From Streptomyces sp. NA02950 (GTDB taxonomy: Bacteria; Actinomycetota; Actinomycetes; Streptomycetales; Streptomycetaceae): a stretch of 64,000 bases of DNA. The DNA lies in NCBI RefSeq assembly GCF_013364155.1, contig NZ_CP054916.1, positions 1,859,001-1,923,000 on the forward strand, given 5' to 3'. Positions 7,812 through 15,295 of this stretch are shown piece after piece. The position numbers and the translations under genes are program-made. Position 1 is the first letter of the stretch. Every line of letters starts with the position of its first letter. Below the pieces are notes generated by a model. That model worked only from the letters and a program-made list of their open reading frames with translations, was not told the origin of the DNA and did no database searches.

Positions 7812-8234
7812 ATGAGCCCGGTACCTTTTACCAGCCGACTGGAACTGGCCGCGCAGACCGAAGCTGTGCGCTGGGCCAGACGGCACGCTCGTAACGTACT
7901 GAGCGCGTGGCAAGTGGCAGAGACCCACGTAGATACTGCTGCGCTGGCCGTCTCTGAACTCGTCACCAATGCCGTGCGACACGTGGTCGAGGCCGCGCCG
8001 GCCACCGGGCCCGCTCGGTTGGCGTTGATTCTGCGGCACCGCGGTACCCACCTGATCGTGGAAGTGGCCGACCCTGACGTACAGCCGCCCGTTCGCCAAG
8101 GGCTTTCAGCGTTGAGCGCTGAAAGCGGCCGGGGCTTGTTCATCGTGGAAAGCGTCTCGAAAGAGTGGGGCTACTACTTGCCGCCTACGGGCGGCAAAGT
8201 CGTGTGGTGCGTGCTCTCGCTGGACAAGGAGTAA
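7812..8234 (+). CDS. ATP-binding anti-sigma-factor-like protein (HATPase_c_2, RsbW type)
   Basis: 140 aa. GHKL ATPase motifs are visible: the N box ALAVSELVTNAVRH, G1 VADPDVQPP, and G2 ESGRGLFIVES. Members of this family in Streptomyces act as anti-sigma factor kinases or orphan ATP-binding regulators. The start at 7812 gives the usual family length. It is divergent from the XRE/TPR regulator and is followed after 4 nt by the next gene, so they are likely cotranscribed. Confidence 0.8.
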   Translation: MSPVPFTSRLELAAQTEAVRWARRHARNVLSAWQVAETHVDTAALAVSELVTNAVRHVVEAAPATGPARLALILRHRGTHLIVEVADPDVQPPVRQGLSALSAESGRGLFIVESVSKEWGYYLPPTGGKVVWCVLSLDKE

Positions 8235-8238
8235 GAAC

Positions 8239-8559
8239 GTGCCTCGCCGCGAAATAGAGCCCGCTTACGGGTACATCCGTGCCCTCGACCTGCCGGACGA
8301 CGAGGTAGATGCGCTGGAAAAGCAGCTCTATGAGTACGCCTACGCGAACATGTTGCACCTCGTTGATATTCGCGTTGAGCGGTACCGGCTGCTGCGCTTC
8401 GGTGACTTCACCGGCTGGCTCCGGGAGCACCAGGCACAGCACGTCATCATCCCGAGTGCTGAGCACGTCACGCCGCACCCGATTGCCCGCATGATGTTCT
8501 ATGAGGCCATCTGCCTCGATGCCGGGGCGGAACTCCACGAGGCTTGTCCCGAAGAATAG
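8239..8559 (+). CDS. Hypothetical protein, 106 aa
   Basis: GTG start at 8239 with AAGGAG overlapping the end of the preceding gene, so translation is coupled. It is acidic, probably all-helical, with no Cys pair or membrane segment. No family is recognised. Its position behind an HATPase protein suggests a partner or accessory role in the same regulatory unit. Confidence 0.65.
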   Translation: MPRREIEPAYGYIRALDLPDDEVDALEKQLYEYAYANMLHLVDIRVERYRLLRFGDFTGWLREHQAQHVIIPSAEHVTPHPIARMMFYEAICLDAGAELHEACPEE

Positions 8560-8603
8560 CCGGTCTCGCCTTGTCCCCACACCAAGGAAGTTGCACCACG
8601 CTC

Positions 8604-8930
8604 ATGAAGCCAGCCCAGATATGGGAGGTATTCGACTGGTACCGCGGAACCTGTTTCCGCTGTGAAGCGCTCGGTGTTCCAGTGGCGTTAGTTGGCGACA
8701 TTACGGCGCACGGCGCGACGCTCCCGCTCCATGCCTGCCATTTCTGCATCTTCCGCATGCAACAAAGCCACTGGTTCGCTACCGGTCGCACTGCATGGCA
8801 CCTTGAGCAGTTGCAGCTTCCCGCACATTCGCGGCCTCGCGCCAGTCGTCCCGCACTGCATACGTGGTGGCGCTATCGGGCTCGAAGCTCACTTGGTCGG
8901 ACAGTACGGCACGCCGTTGGCAAGCAATGA
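8604..8930 (+). CDS. Small protein with CFRC and CHFC motifs
   Basis: 108 aa from ATG 8604. It has two Cys pairs, CFRC and CHFC, about 30 residues apart, a plausible zinc ribbon, plus a Trp-rich middle (HWFATGRTAWHLEQLQ). The last 30 residues are Arg-rich and of low complexity. The 3' end overlaps the convergent gene at 8889 by about 40 bp. It is probably a nucleic-acid-binding accessory protein of the element, which is inference. Confidence 0.55.
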   Translation: MKPAQIWEVFDWYRGTCFRCEALGVPVALVGDITAHGATLPLHACHFCIFRMQQSHWFATGRTAWHLEQLQLPAHSRPRASRPALHTWWRYRARSSLGRTVRHAVGKQ

Positions 8931-9824
8931 ACGAACCTTGTTATCGCTATCCTCGAATGACTCCATAGGCGCGTAGTAACCCTTCCACGGATCGGTTTTA
9001 ATGCGTGCCCAATACTCTGCTTCGTATTCTTGGTTGATGATCTTAGCAAGGCATTCAGGGCTAAGATGCTCGCCGGTCTTTAGAGTCGGACCCGTTGGCG
9101 AGTCCGTTGAAGGCTCCTTGTAAGTCTGTGCTGGCGCGCTGGCCACTTCGAGCGGCAGTCCGTGCTTAACCCACAGTCGAAACGCCCACACTCCCCCTAG
9201 CATCAAGACGCCGAGCACCATCGTCGTTATGAGCGTTACGCGCAATATCCGCCTGCTATAGCCTACTCGAACGAGCTCGTATCCCTTGGGAACCCTATAA
9301 ATGACCCGCGCTGTCTCCCGACTTACGGTCGCGTCGCGGAGCACGTAGTGGGCTAGGAACTCCGCAAATTTGGAGAACTCCTTGCGCCGTAGTCTGTCAA
9401 ATGCACCGGAGCTTAGGCCGCTCTTTTTCCGCGCATCGTCCAAAAGGTCGCCAGGACTGAGCGGCGTTGTTGTGTCCTGGGAGCTAAAGAACAGGTCTCG
9501 GATGAACGTAGCTGAAGCAGTCTTGTGCTCGGCATAGGCGCTTAGGGCGTCATCTATGAGGCCGCGAACAAGCGCAGGCCGGCTGTGGGCATCCACGCCC
9601 TTTTTCTCGCTATGCAAGCGGGCAAGCTGCTCGATGCGCTCACAGTCCACGGGCTTTCGGTTATGGGTGCTCAAGTCGAGGTCATCGAGGCCGCGTTGCC
9701 GGATGCGCGGTAGCTCCTTGCTGGCGATGAGCTGCACCAGGACAGCCCGCCCCTCGCTGGCCTCCGCCGCTTCCTGCTGCGGTTCGTCGATCGGCCGCTC
9801 CTCCGCCACCTGTGCCCCCTGCAC
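8889..9824 (-). CDS. Hypothetical membrane protein, 311 aa
   Basis: GTG start at 9824. The N-terminal 190 residues are hydrophilic and helical. A single membrane segment follows around residue 195-215 (VTLITTMVLGVLMLGGVWAF), then an extracytoplasmic domain with two Cys (SPECLA and PYCPTK) that could form a disulfide. There is no signal peptide, so the topology is probably cytoplasmic N-terminus and outside C-terminus. Codon use is less GC-rich than the surrounding genes. No family is recognised. Confidence 0.55.
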   Translation of the reverse strand: MQGAQVAEERPIDEPQQEAAEASEGRAVLVQLIASKELPRIRQRGLDDLDLSTHNRKPVDCERIEQLARLHSEKKGVDAHSRPALVRGLIDDALSAYAEHKTASATFIRDLFFSSQDTTTPLSPGDLLDDARKKSGLSSGAFDRLRRKEFSKFAEFLAHYVLRDATVSRETARVIYRVPKGYELVRVGYSRRILRVTLITTMVLGVLMLGGVWAFRLWVKHGLPLEVASAPAQTYKEPSTDSPTGPTLKTGEHLSPECLAKIINQEYEAEYWARIKTDPWKGYYAPMESFEDSDNKVRSLLANGVPYCPTK

Positions 9825-10018
9825 GATCTTCGACGGTTCTCGGGGCCATCCTGGCAGGCCAGAGCCGGTTTGTGCAGGGTTTTCGCGCGGTCTGCGCAGG
9901 GACTTCGCCCCTCGTCGGCCTGCACGATTTCCTCATCGCTCCACAGCGGAGCGAAAGCCTCTCGGAAGCGCACCTAGTTCCGGGACGGCTCGAACTACAG
10001 AGAGGAGTGCTCGCCTAC

Positions 10019-10306
10019 ATGGCTGGCGAACTCATCAAGCGGGGCGGAGGACACAAGAACCTCCCCGCGTCCGTACGACGCGATATCGCGTTCATCGCGT
10101 GCGAGACGAAGGTACAACAGGCTCTCGTACACGCAAAGGCAAGCGTTGGTGACCACGCCATTACCGAGGTTTCGTACCTCGTGGCCGTGCAGCGCCAAGC
10201 GGAAACCATCCATCCTCACGCGGCCGACGCAATCGCCCTAATCGTGAACACCACGATCCAGGGGATAGCCCGGTCGGTGGCGAACTTCAACACGGAGATC
10301 GACTGA
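10019..10306 (+). CDS. Small hypothetical protein of the element (95 aa)
   Basis: The start at ATG 10019 is favoured because AGAGAGGAG lies 9-10 nt upstream; the open frame goes back to 9812 without such a site. It is helical and soluble, with no motif. Its stop is 1 nt before the GTG of the next gene. First of four tightly coupled small genes. Confidence 0.55.
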   Translation: MAGELIKRGGGHKNLPASVRRDIAFIACETKVQQALVHAKASVGDHAITEVSYLVAVQRQAETIHPHAADAIALIVNTTIQGIARSVANFNTEID

Positions 10307-10307
10307 G

Positions 10308-10502
10308 GTGGACGGACTGACGCTCGCGCTGCTGCTGATTCTGGCCGTCATTATCGGCCGGAGTTGGCAGTGGCACCGTGACCGAACGGCGCGCAGGCTT
10401 GCGCGACATCTCGACCAGGCCAATGCCGCCATGGACGAGATCACCCGCAAACGGCGTGATGCCGAAACCAAAATCCGTCGGATGAAGGGAGACAAGGAAT
10501 GA
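10308..10502 (+). CDS. Small single-pass membrane protein (64 aa)
   Basis: GTG start. A hydrophobic N-terminal helix (LTLALLLILAVIIG) is followed by a basic coiled-coil-like tail rich in Arg and Lys. The stop overlaps the next start as ATGA. By size and position it resembles the small spread (Spd) membrane proteins of actinomycete conjugative elements, but no sequence family is recognised. Confidence 0.55.
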   Translation: MDGLTLALLLILAVIIGRSWQWHRDRTARRLARHLDQANAAMDEITRKRRDAETKIRRMKGDKE

Positions 10503-10696
10503 GCCAGCTCGATACTGCACACAGTCTTGAGCGCCTCGCCACCGAAAGCCGGTGGCCGCTGCTGAACGTCTTCTGTGCTCTGAGCGAGAGAGAAGAAGCA
10601 CGGCGCGCAGAAAGCAAGCGCAGGTTGGTGACTGAACTGACAGCCTGCAACCCGTTCCGTAACTCAACGGACTTCGAGGAGTACCGGCCGGAGTGA
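10499..10696 (+). CDS. Small hypothetical protein (65 aa)
   Basis: A soluble, charged protein coupled by ATGA to the gene before it and by GTGA to the gene after it. No motif is seen. The coupling on both sides supports it as a real gene in spite of its size. Confidence 0.5.
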   Translation: MSQLDTAHSLERLATESRWPLLNVFCALSEREEARRAESKRRLVTELTACNPFRNSTDFEEYRPE

Positions 10697-10878
10697 ACAC
10701 TGGATCTGGGTGGGAGAGACGAGCGCTTCATGTGCTCGTTCTTCTCATAGCGCTTGCCTACGGCATTCGTTGGGCGTTCGACCTCATACAGCCGGTCATT
10801 CCATTCTTGGTTGCCGGAGTGATCGTGGTCGCGCTGGTATCCGTCATCCTGACGGTTCGCCAAAGGCGGCGCTGGTAG
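10693..10878 (+). CDS. Small two-helix membrane protein (61 aa)
   Basis: GTG start overlapping the previous stop (GTGA). Two hydrophobic segments (LHVLVLLIALAYGIRWAF and VIPFLVAGVIVVALVSVIL) are followed by a basic end (RQRRRW). It is probably a membrane component of the transfer or spread module; function is inferred from context only. Confidence 0.55.
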   Translation: MNTGSGWERRALHVLVLLIALAYGIRWAFDLIQPVIPFLVAGVIVVALVSVILTVRQRRRW

Positions 10879-10970
10879 CACGCAGTCGGGTAAGCGTGGT
10901 GGATAGCACAACAACATTTCCACCACCCGACTTGTGTGCAAAACGAGCACCGCAACAGTTTGGGCAACCT

Positions 10971-11014
10971 GTTCATTCGCTTGAAGTTTCGCACGATCAT
11001 TCAAGCGAATGAAC
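10971..11014. promoter_or_regulatory. Perfect 15-bp inverted repeat (operator or hairpin)
   Basis: GTTCATTCGCTTGAA at 10971-10985 is repeated in exact reverse complement at 11000-11014, with a 14-nt spacer. It sits 86 nt before the MT-A70 gene in a 221-bp gap. Candidate operator for an element-encoded repressor, or a replication or transfer site. Confidence 0.55.
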
Positions 11015-11053
11015 GATTTCCAAGCTATTCGGAATGTTCTACATGTATAAGTA

Positions 11054-11088
11054 CCTCCGGGGATACAGCCGGAGGAGAAAAAGGAGGG
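11054..11088 (+). promoter_or_regulatory. Hairpin that could mask the ribosome site of the MT-A70 gene
   Basis: CCTCCGG (11054-11060) pairs perfectly with CCGGAGG (11069-11075). The same CCTCC could instead pair with GGAGG inside the AAGGAGGG ribosome site at 11081-11088. This makes two alternative structures possible, as in translational attenuators. An in-frame open leader begins at ATG 11034. Confidence 0.4.
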
Positions 11089-11099
11089 TAACAAAGTAC

Positions 11100-11702
11100 G
11101 TGACAAAAGAATCATCATCGCGGGTAGCGCCCACCCGCTTTCACACCATCCTGGCCGACCCCCCATGGGACCACCAGCAGCGAGGGCTCAAGGGTGCCGA
11201 ACAGCATTACCGGCTCATGAGTCTGGACCGCATCAAAAAGATGCCAGTCTCAGACCTCGCCGAGGATGACGCGCACCTTTGGTTGTGGGTCACCAATGCC
11301 TCGCTGCGCGATGGGTTCGACGTCGCCGAAGCTTGGGGCTTCACGGCTCGTTCCGTCCTCACCTGGGTGAAGTTCCGGCTGGGCCTGGGCTCCTACCTGC
11401 GAAACAGCACCGAGCACCTACTCTTCTGCACCCGTGGCAAGGCCCCGGTGAATTTCAAGTCGCAGCCAACGTGGATCAACGCACCGGTCCAGGAACACTC
11501 CCGGAAGCCCGACGAGCAGTACGCGGTTATCGAGCGGATCTCCGTCGGCCCGTACCTGGAGCTGTTTGCCCGCAGGCGACCACCGAGCACTCGCGACTGG
11601 TCCATCTGGGGCAACGAAGTCGACGCCGATATTCGAGTCCCTGGCTACTGGGTGCCCAGTGACGACCAGCACCAGCGACGATCCGAACAAGAGAGGCGGT
11701 GA
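11100..11702 (+). CDS. MT-A70 family adenine N6-methyltransferase
   Basis: 200 aa from GTG 11100, chosen because AAGGAGGG lies 11 nt upstream; an ATG at 11034 is in frame but has no ribosome site. The DPPW catalytic motif is at residues 20-23 (ILADPPWDH), followed by LWLWVTNASLRDGFDVAEAWGF and TEHLLFCTRGK typical of MT-A70 enzymes, and the C-terminal ELFARRRP stretch. It is likely to methylate adenine in DNA, perhaps protecting the element or marking its origin. It heads the row leading to the DNA translocase. Confidence 0.85.
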   Translation: MTKESSSRVAPTRFHTILADPPWDHQQRGLKGAEQHYRLMSLDRIKKMPVSDLAEDDAHLWLWVTNASLRDGFDVAEAWGFTARSVLTWVKFRLGLGSYLRNSTEHLLFCTRGKAPVNFKSQPTWINAPVQEHSRKPDEQYAVIERISVGPYLELFARRRPPSTRDWSIWGNEVDADIRVPGYWVPSDDQHQRRSEQERR

Positions 11703-11704
11703 TC

Positions 11705-11878
11705 ATGGCTGCACGAAGAACGCGAAGTAAGCGGCCTGAACGCCGCTTCACCGTAGAGGGCGTTCGGTGGGAGACGCCGGATATTCGCAAGCTCAGCAAG
11801 GCCTTGCTCGCAGTGGTGCTTGCCCAGCGGCAGCACATCGCCGAAGCCGAAACGTCCGAGGAGAGGAGCACTGGCTAA
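11705..11878 (+). CDS. 57-aa basic protein coupled to the DNA translocase
   Basis: ATG 11705 to TAA 11878. The N-terminus is strongly basic (MAARRTRSKRPERRF), then a short helical region ending in a Glu-rich tail. The stop overlaps the next start (TAATG). The gene starts 2 nt after the MT-A70 stop. It may be a DNA-binding helper of the transfer ATPase; no family is recognised. Confidence 0.6.
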   Translation: MAARRTRSKRPERRFTVEGVRWETPDIRKLSKALLAVVLAQRQHIAEAETSEERSTG

Positions 11879-14064
11879 TGGCTCCCTCAAACCAGGGCTT
11901 GCAGTTTGCCGAGCTGCACCTGCCGCGCCCCCTTGACCCCGATACCGCGCTCGCGGTGGTTGGCCGGCTAGCGGCTGATCGCCAAGTGGCCCGGCTGGTG
12001 TGGGAGGTCCGCGCTGAAGGTGGCCAGATCCGCTACTTGGTCGGTGGACGTCCCGTCGACATCACACGCCTTGGTCGGTTGCTCGGACATTTCCTGCCGG
12101 GCTGCTACCTCGATGCCACGCCCGAGCAGCCCCCGGCACGTCCCGGGATGCAATCAGCGGGTCGGTTGCGCGTCCGGCCTTCCTACCTGCCGCTGAGCAT
12201 GGACATCCCTGAGGGCGTGTCCCGGGCGGTCTTGTCCGCCCTGGCCGTACCGCTAGCGAACGACGAGGCGTTGGTCGTGCAGGTCGTACTTGGTCCGCGC
12301 ATCCTGCCCAGCGTGTTGCCCACGGAGTTCCCCGACCCCAGCCTGCCGCTTGGACGCATCCTGCTCACCGGCACCAGGCCAGCGGGGACAGAACTCCGGG
12401 CGCGGCTCAGGAAGCGTACGGAGCACCCCGGCTTCATGACCACGATCCGCGTCGGTGTAGCAGCCATCACCCGACAACGACGTGAAGCGTTGCTCCTGGG
12501 CGTGCTGTCGGGCCTGACCGTTGCCCAGGGACCGGGCACACGGATACGCCTGGTCAAAGACTCAGCGGCCCGCCTTAACAAGGCTCGGCCTCCCTGGCTG
12601 TGGCCCCTTCGGCTGTCGGTACCCGAGCTACTGGGACTGCTCGCTTGGCCACTTGGCGACAAGGAGCTACCCGGATTACCACCGCTGCATCCGAAGCCTC
12701 TCCGGGCTGCACCGCACGTGCACCAGAGAGAACGTGTCTTCGCCCGCAGTGCAGCACCCGGCGACGATCGTCTCTTGGGCATCGCGCCGCAGGATCAGAC
12801 GTATCACGGCGTGACCTACGGCCCCTCGGGGTCGGGTAAGACGAATGCCCTACTCCACCTGATCACCGCGGACATAGCTGCTGGCCGGCCCGTGGTTGTG
12901 CTCGACCCCAAACGGCAGCTCATTGACGACGTCTTGGCGCGGGTGCCAGAGCATCGGGTAAACGACGTTGTTGAGTTGAACGCCGCTGACGAAAACCCGG
13001 TCGGCTTCAACCCGCTCGACATCGGCCACCGTGACCCGGACGTGGTCGTCGACGGCATCCTCGCGGTCTTTGCCTCGGTCTTCGCGGACGGCTACGGACC
13101 ACGTACCGCCGACCTGTTCAGCTCCGGCTTGCGCACCCTGGCCCGGGGTAGCAGTCCGAACGCCTCGGCCACCTTGATGGACTTGCCCCGGCTTTTCGCC
13201 GACCCGGCGTTCCGTCGCCCCTTTGTCGGCCGCGTGCAGGGCGACCTAGCGCTCGCCCAGTTCTGGGCTGCATGGGAAGAGCAAGGCCCCGCTGCCCAAG
13301 CCGCTGTCTTGGCGGCCCCTATGAACAAGCTGCGGCAGTTCCTGCTGCGGCCGGCGGTGGTGCGGATGCTGGATCAACGGCAGGGCCGGTTTCGGCTCCG
13401 GGACACCTTCCGCAGCAACAAGGTCGTGCTAGTGCCCCTGAACGAGGGGCTAATCGGGCCCGGGGTAGCAAGTCTGCTCGGCAGCCTGATCATCGCGGAG
13501 GTCTGGCAAGCCGTCCAGGAGCGCGCCAGCGATCCGAATGCCCGCCTACGGCCAGGCACGGTGTACGTCGATGAAGCGCCCCGGTTCCTGCACCAGCCGA
13601 CCTCGTTGGCCGACGCCCTCGCGATCTCTCGCAGCCTTTCGGTGGGCTGGTTCCTGGCCGCTCAGTTCCGCAGCCAGTTCCCTCCTGAGCTACGGACGGC
13701 CGTGGACATCAACGCGCGGAGCAAGGTCGTGTTCGCGACCGAAGCCGACGACGCCCGCGAGCTGGCCGCCAAGCTGGCACCAGAGCTGGAGCCGCAGGAC
13801 TTCATGTCTCTCCCCCGGTTTCACGCCTACGCCAACTTGGTGGCAGGCGGTGCTCCGTCCGGTTGGGCACTGGTTCGAACACTGCCACCGCCACCAGTCA
13901 TCTCCGACGCTGAGGCGCTCCGGGCGACTGCTCGCGCCAACTACGCGCCTGCACAAACCGCACCAACGCTCACGGCCGGTAGTACCGGCGAGCCTCCAAT
14001 AGCGCCTGAAAATGCCTCGCAGCAATTCGGCCGTAAACGTCGAAGCCGACCTGACCATTCGTAA
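11878..14064 (+). CDS. VirD4/TraG-FtsK-type conjugative DNA translocase
   Basis: 728 aa. The N-terminal 300 residues are a divergent domain without clear membrane helices. Then come Walker A YGPSGSGKTN (about residues 314-323), VVVLDPKRQLIDDV (about 340), and Walker B TVYVDEAPRF (about 560-568), followed by a sensor-like AAQFRSQFPPELRTAV. This is the P-loop ATPase of conjugative coupling or HerA/FtsK-like translocases. In actinomycete integrative elements one such protein can move double-stranded DNA between hyphae. ATG 11878 is used because it overlaps the stop before it as TAATG; the frame is open further up but without a ribosome site. Confidence 0.85.
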   Translation: MAPSNQGLQFAELHLPRPLDPDTALAVVGRLAADRQVARLVWEVRAEGGQIRYLVGGRPVDITRLGRLLGHFLPGCYLDATPEQPPARPGMQSAGRLRVRPSYLPLSMDIPEGVSRAVLSALAVPLANDEALVVQVVLGPRILPSVLPTEFPDPSLPLGRILLTGTRPAGTELRARLRKRTEHPGFMTTIRVGVAAITRQRREALLLGVLSGLTVAQGPGTRIRLVKDSAARLNKARPPWLWPLRLSVPELLGLLAWPLGDKELPGLPPLHPKPLRAAPHVHQRERVFARSAAPGDDRLLGIAPQDQTYHGVTYGPSGSGKTNALLHLITADIAAGRPVVVLDPKRQLIDDVLARVPEHRVNDVVELNAADENPVGFNPLDIGHRDPDVVVDGILAVFASVFADGYGPRTADLFSSGLRTLARGSSPNASATLMDLPRLFADPAFRRPFVGRVQGDLALAQFWAAWEEQGPAAQAAVLAAPMNKLRQFLLRPAVVRMLDQRQGRFRLRDTFRSNKVVLVPLNEGLIGPGVASLLGSLIIAEVWQAVQERASDPNARLRPGTVYVDEAPRFLHQPTSLADALAISRSLSVGWFLAAQFRSQFPPELRTAVDINARSKVVFATEADDARELAAKLAPELEPQDFMSLPRFHAYANLVAGGAPSGWALVRTLPPPPVISDAEALRATARANYAPAQTAPTLTAGSTGEPPIAPENASQQFGRKRRSRPDHS

Positions 14065-14338
14065 CCACAACATCCAGTCCGTGCTCTCTTCGGCCCTCTG
14101 TTCGCCCCTTTGTTCACGACGTAGATCATCTGCGTGTTCGTGCAGGACAGCCCCGGTCGCCGCCCCAGCACGGGAGGGGACTGACCGGCATCCTGTGCCT
14201 GTCCTCGCGCTCCCTGCGCCCTCCACGCCCTGACAAGAAATTCCGGACCGCCGCATCCCGTGCCGCGCAGCGGGAGGCAGGAAGGAAGCGGCAGTGAGGT
14301 TTTCCCTCGAATTTTGTTCTTAATGAAAGGAGATGCCT
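14065..14338. other. Noncoding gap before the replication protein gene
   Basis: 274 bp with no convincing ORF between the translocase and the replication-relaxation gene. Its last 60 bp turn AT-richer (GAATTTTGTTCTTAATG) and hold the AAAGGAG ribosome site. It is a reasonable place for an origin or transfer site, but I see no strong iterons or long palindrome. Confidence 0.3.
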
Positions 14339-15196
14339 ATGAAGTACAACGATATAGCTAGCCTGATCGAGTCGCTCTCGGAGCGCGATCTATCCATCCT
14401 TGAATCACTGCGCATACACCGCGCACTGACCACCGCACTTATCCGGCGACTGCACTTCCCCATTAGCAGCGAACCGCGAGAATCGGGCAGCAGCAAGAGC
14501 CACGCAACCGAGATGGCCGCCGCAGTTGCCACCATCCGAGTCCTGACCCGCCTTGAGTCTCGCCACCTGATCACCCGGATGCATCGCCGGATCGGGGGCG
14601 TACGAGCCGGAAGCTCCGGCATCGTGTGGCAGCTCGGCGCGAGCGGTGAACGGCTTCTCCGTACTCGGCACGGCGACCCCACCAGACGCCGCTACAGCGA
14701 ACCGTCCCCGAGCTTCATCGCCCATACGCTCGCTGCCGCTGACCTTGCCATCCGCCTCTACGAGTTGGCTCGGCAGGGCGAGATTGAGCTGCTACGTCTG
14801 GAAGCCGAGCCCGAGTGCTGGCGGACGTTCCTGTCAGCACATGGTGCGCGCCAGTGGCTCAAGCCCGACCTGTTCGCGATCACAGCCGGCGGTGACTTTG
14901 AGCATCACTGGTTCATCGAGGCCGACAACGCCACTGAACACGCACCGGTCATCGTGCGCAAGGCGCTGCAATACCAGCACTACGCGAACGCCGGAATCCA
15001 CCAACAAGAGCACGGATTGTTCCCAGCTGTGACATGGGTTGTGCCTGACGAAAAACGGCAAGCCGCTATCCGCGCTGCATTGGACACTGAGCCGAAGCTA
15101 CGCGACCTCGTGGCTGCCGGGCTCTTCCACGTGGTGACAACCGATGAGTTTCCGGCGTTCATCACCGGAAATCACGCCAGTCCGGCCATACCTTAA
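14339..15196 (+). CDS. Replication-relaxation family protein
   Basis: 285 aa from ATG 14339, 6 nt after AAAGGAG; the in-frame ATG at 14333 is too close to that site. A winged-helix region at residues 15-95 (SERDLSILESLRIHRALTTALIRRLHF, then TIRVLTRLESRHLI) is followed by a restriction-like or nuclease-like core (ECWRTFLSAHGARQWLKPDLF, HHWFIEADNATEH). This matches the replication-relaxation family of actinobacterial plasmids and integrative elements, thought to initiate replication or nick DNA for relaxation. It lies between the translocase and the integrase. Confidence 0.8.
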   Translation: MKYNDIASLIESLSERDLSILESLRIHRALTTALIRRLHFPISSEPRESGSSKSHATEMAAAVATIRVLTRLESRHLITRMHRRIGGVRAGSSGIVWQLGASGERLLRTRHGDPTRRRYSEPSPSFIAHTLAAADLAIRLYELARQGEIELLRLEAEPECWRTFLSAHGARQWLKPDLFAITAGGDFEHHWFIEADNATEHAPVIVRKALQYQHYANAGIHQQEHGLFPAVTWVVPDEKRQAAIRAALDTEPKLRDLVAAGLFHVVTTDEFPAFITGNHASPAIP

Positions 15197-15295
15197 GGAC
15201 TTCCCGGCCAAAATAGCCTCGGCATCTACCCATAACGGAGTTACCATTAGGACTACTAAAACTCAAGAAAAGGAAGAAAGGAGAAAATCCAAAGC

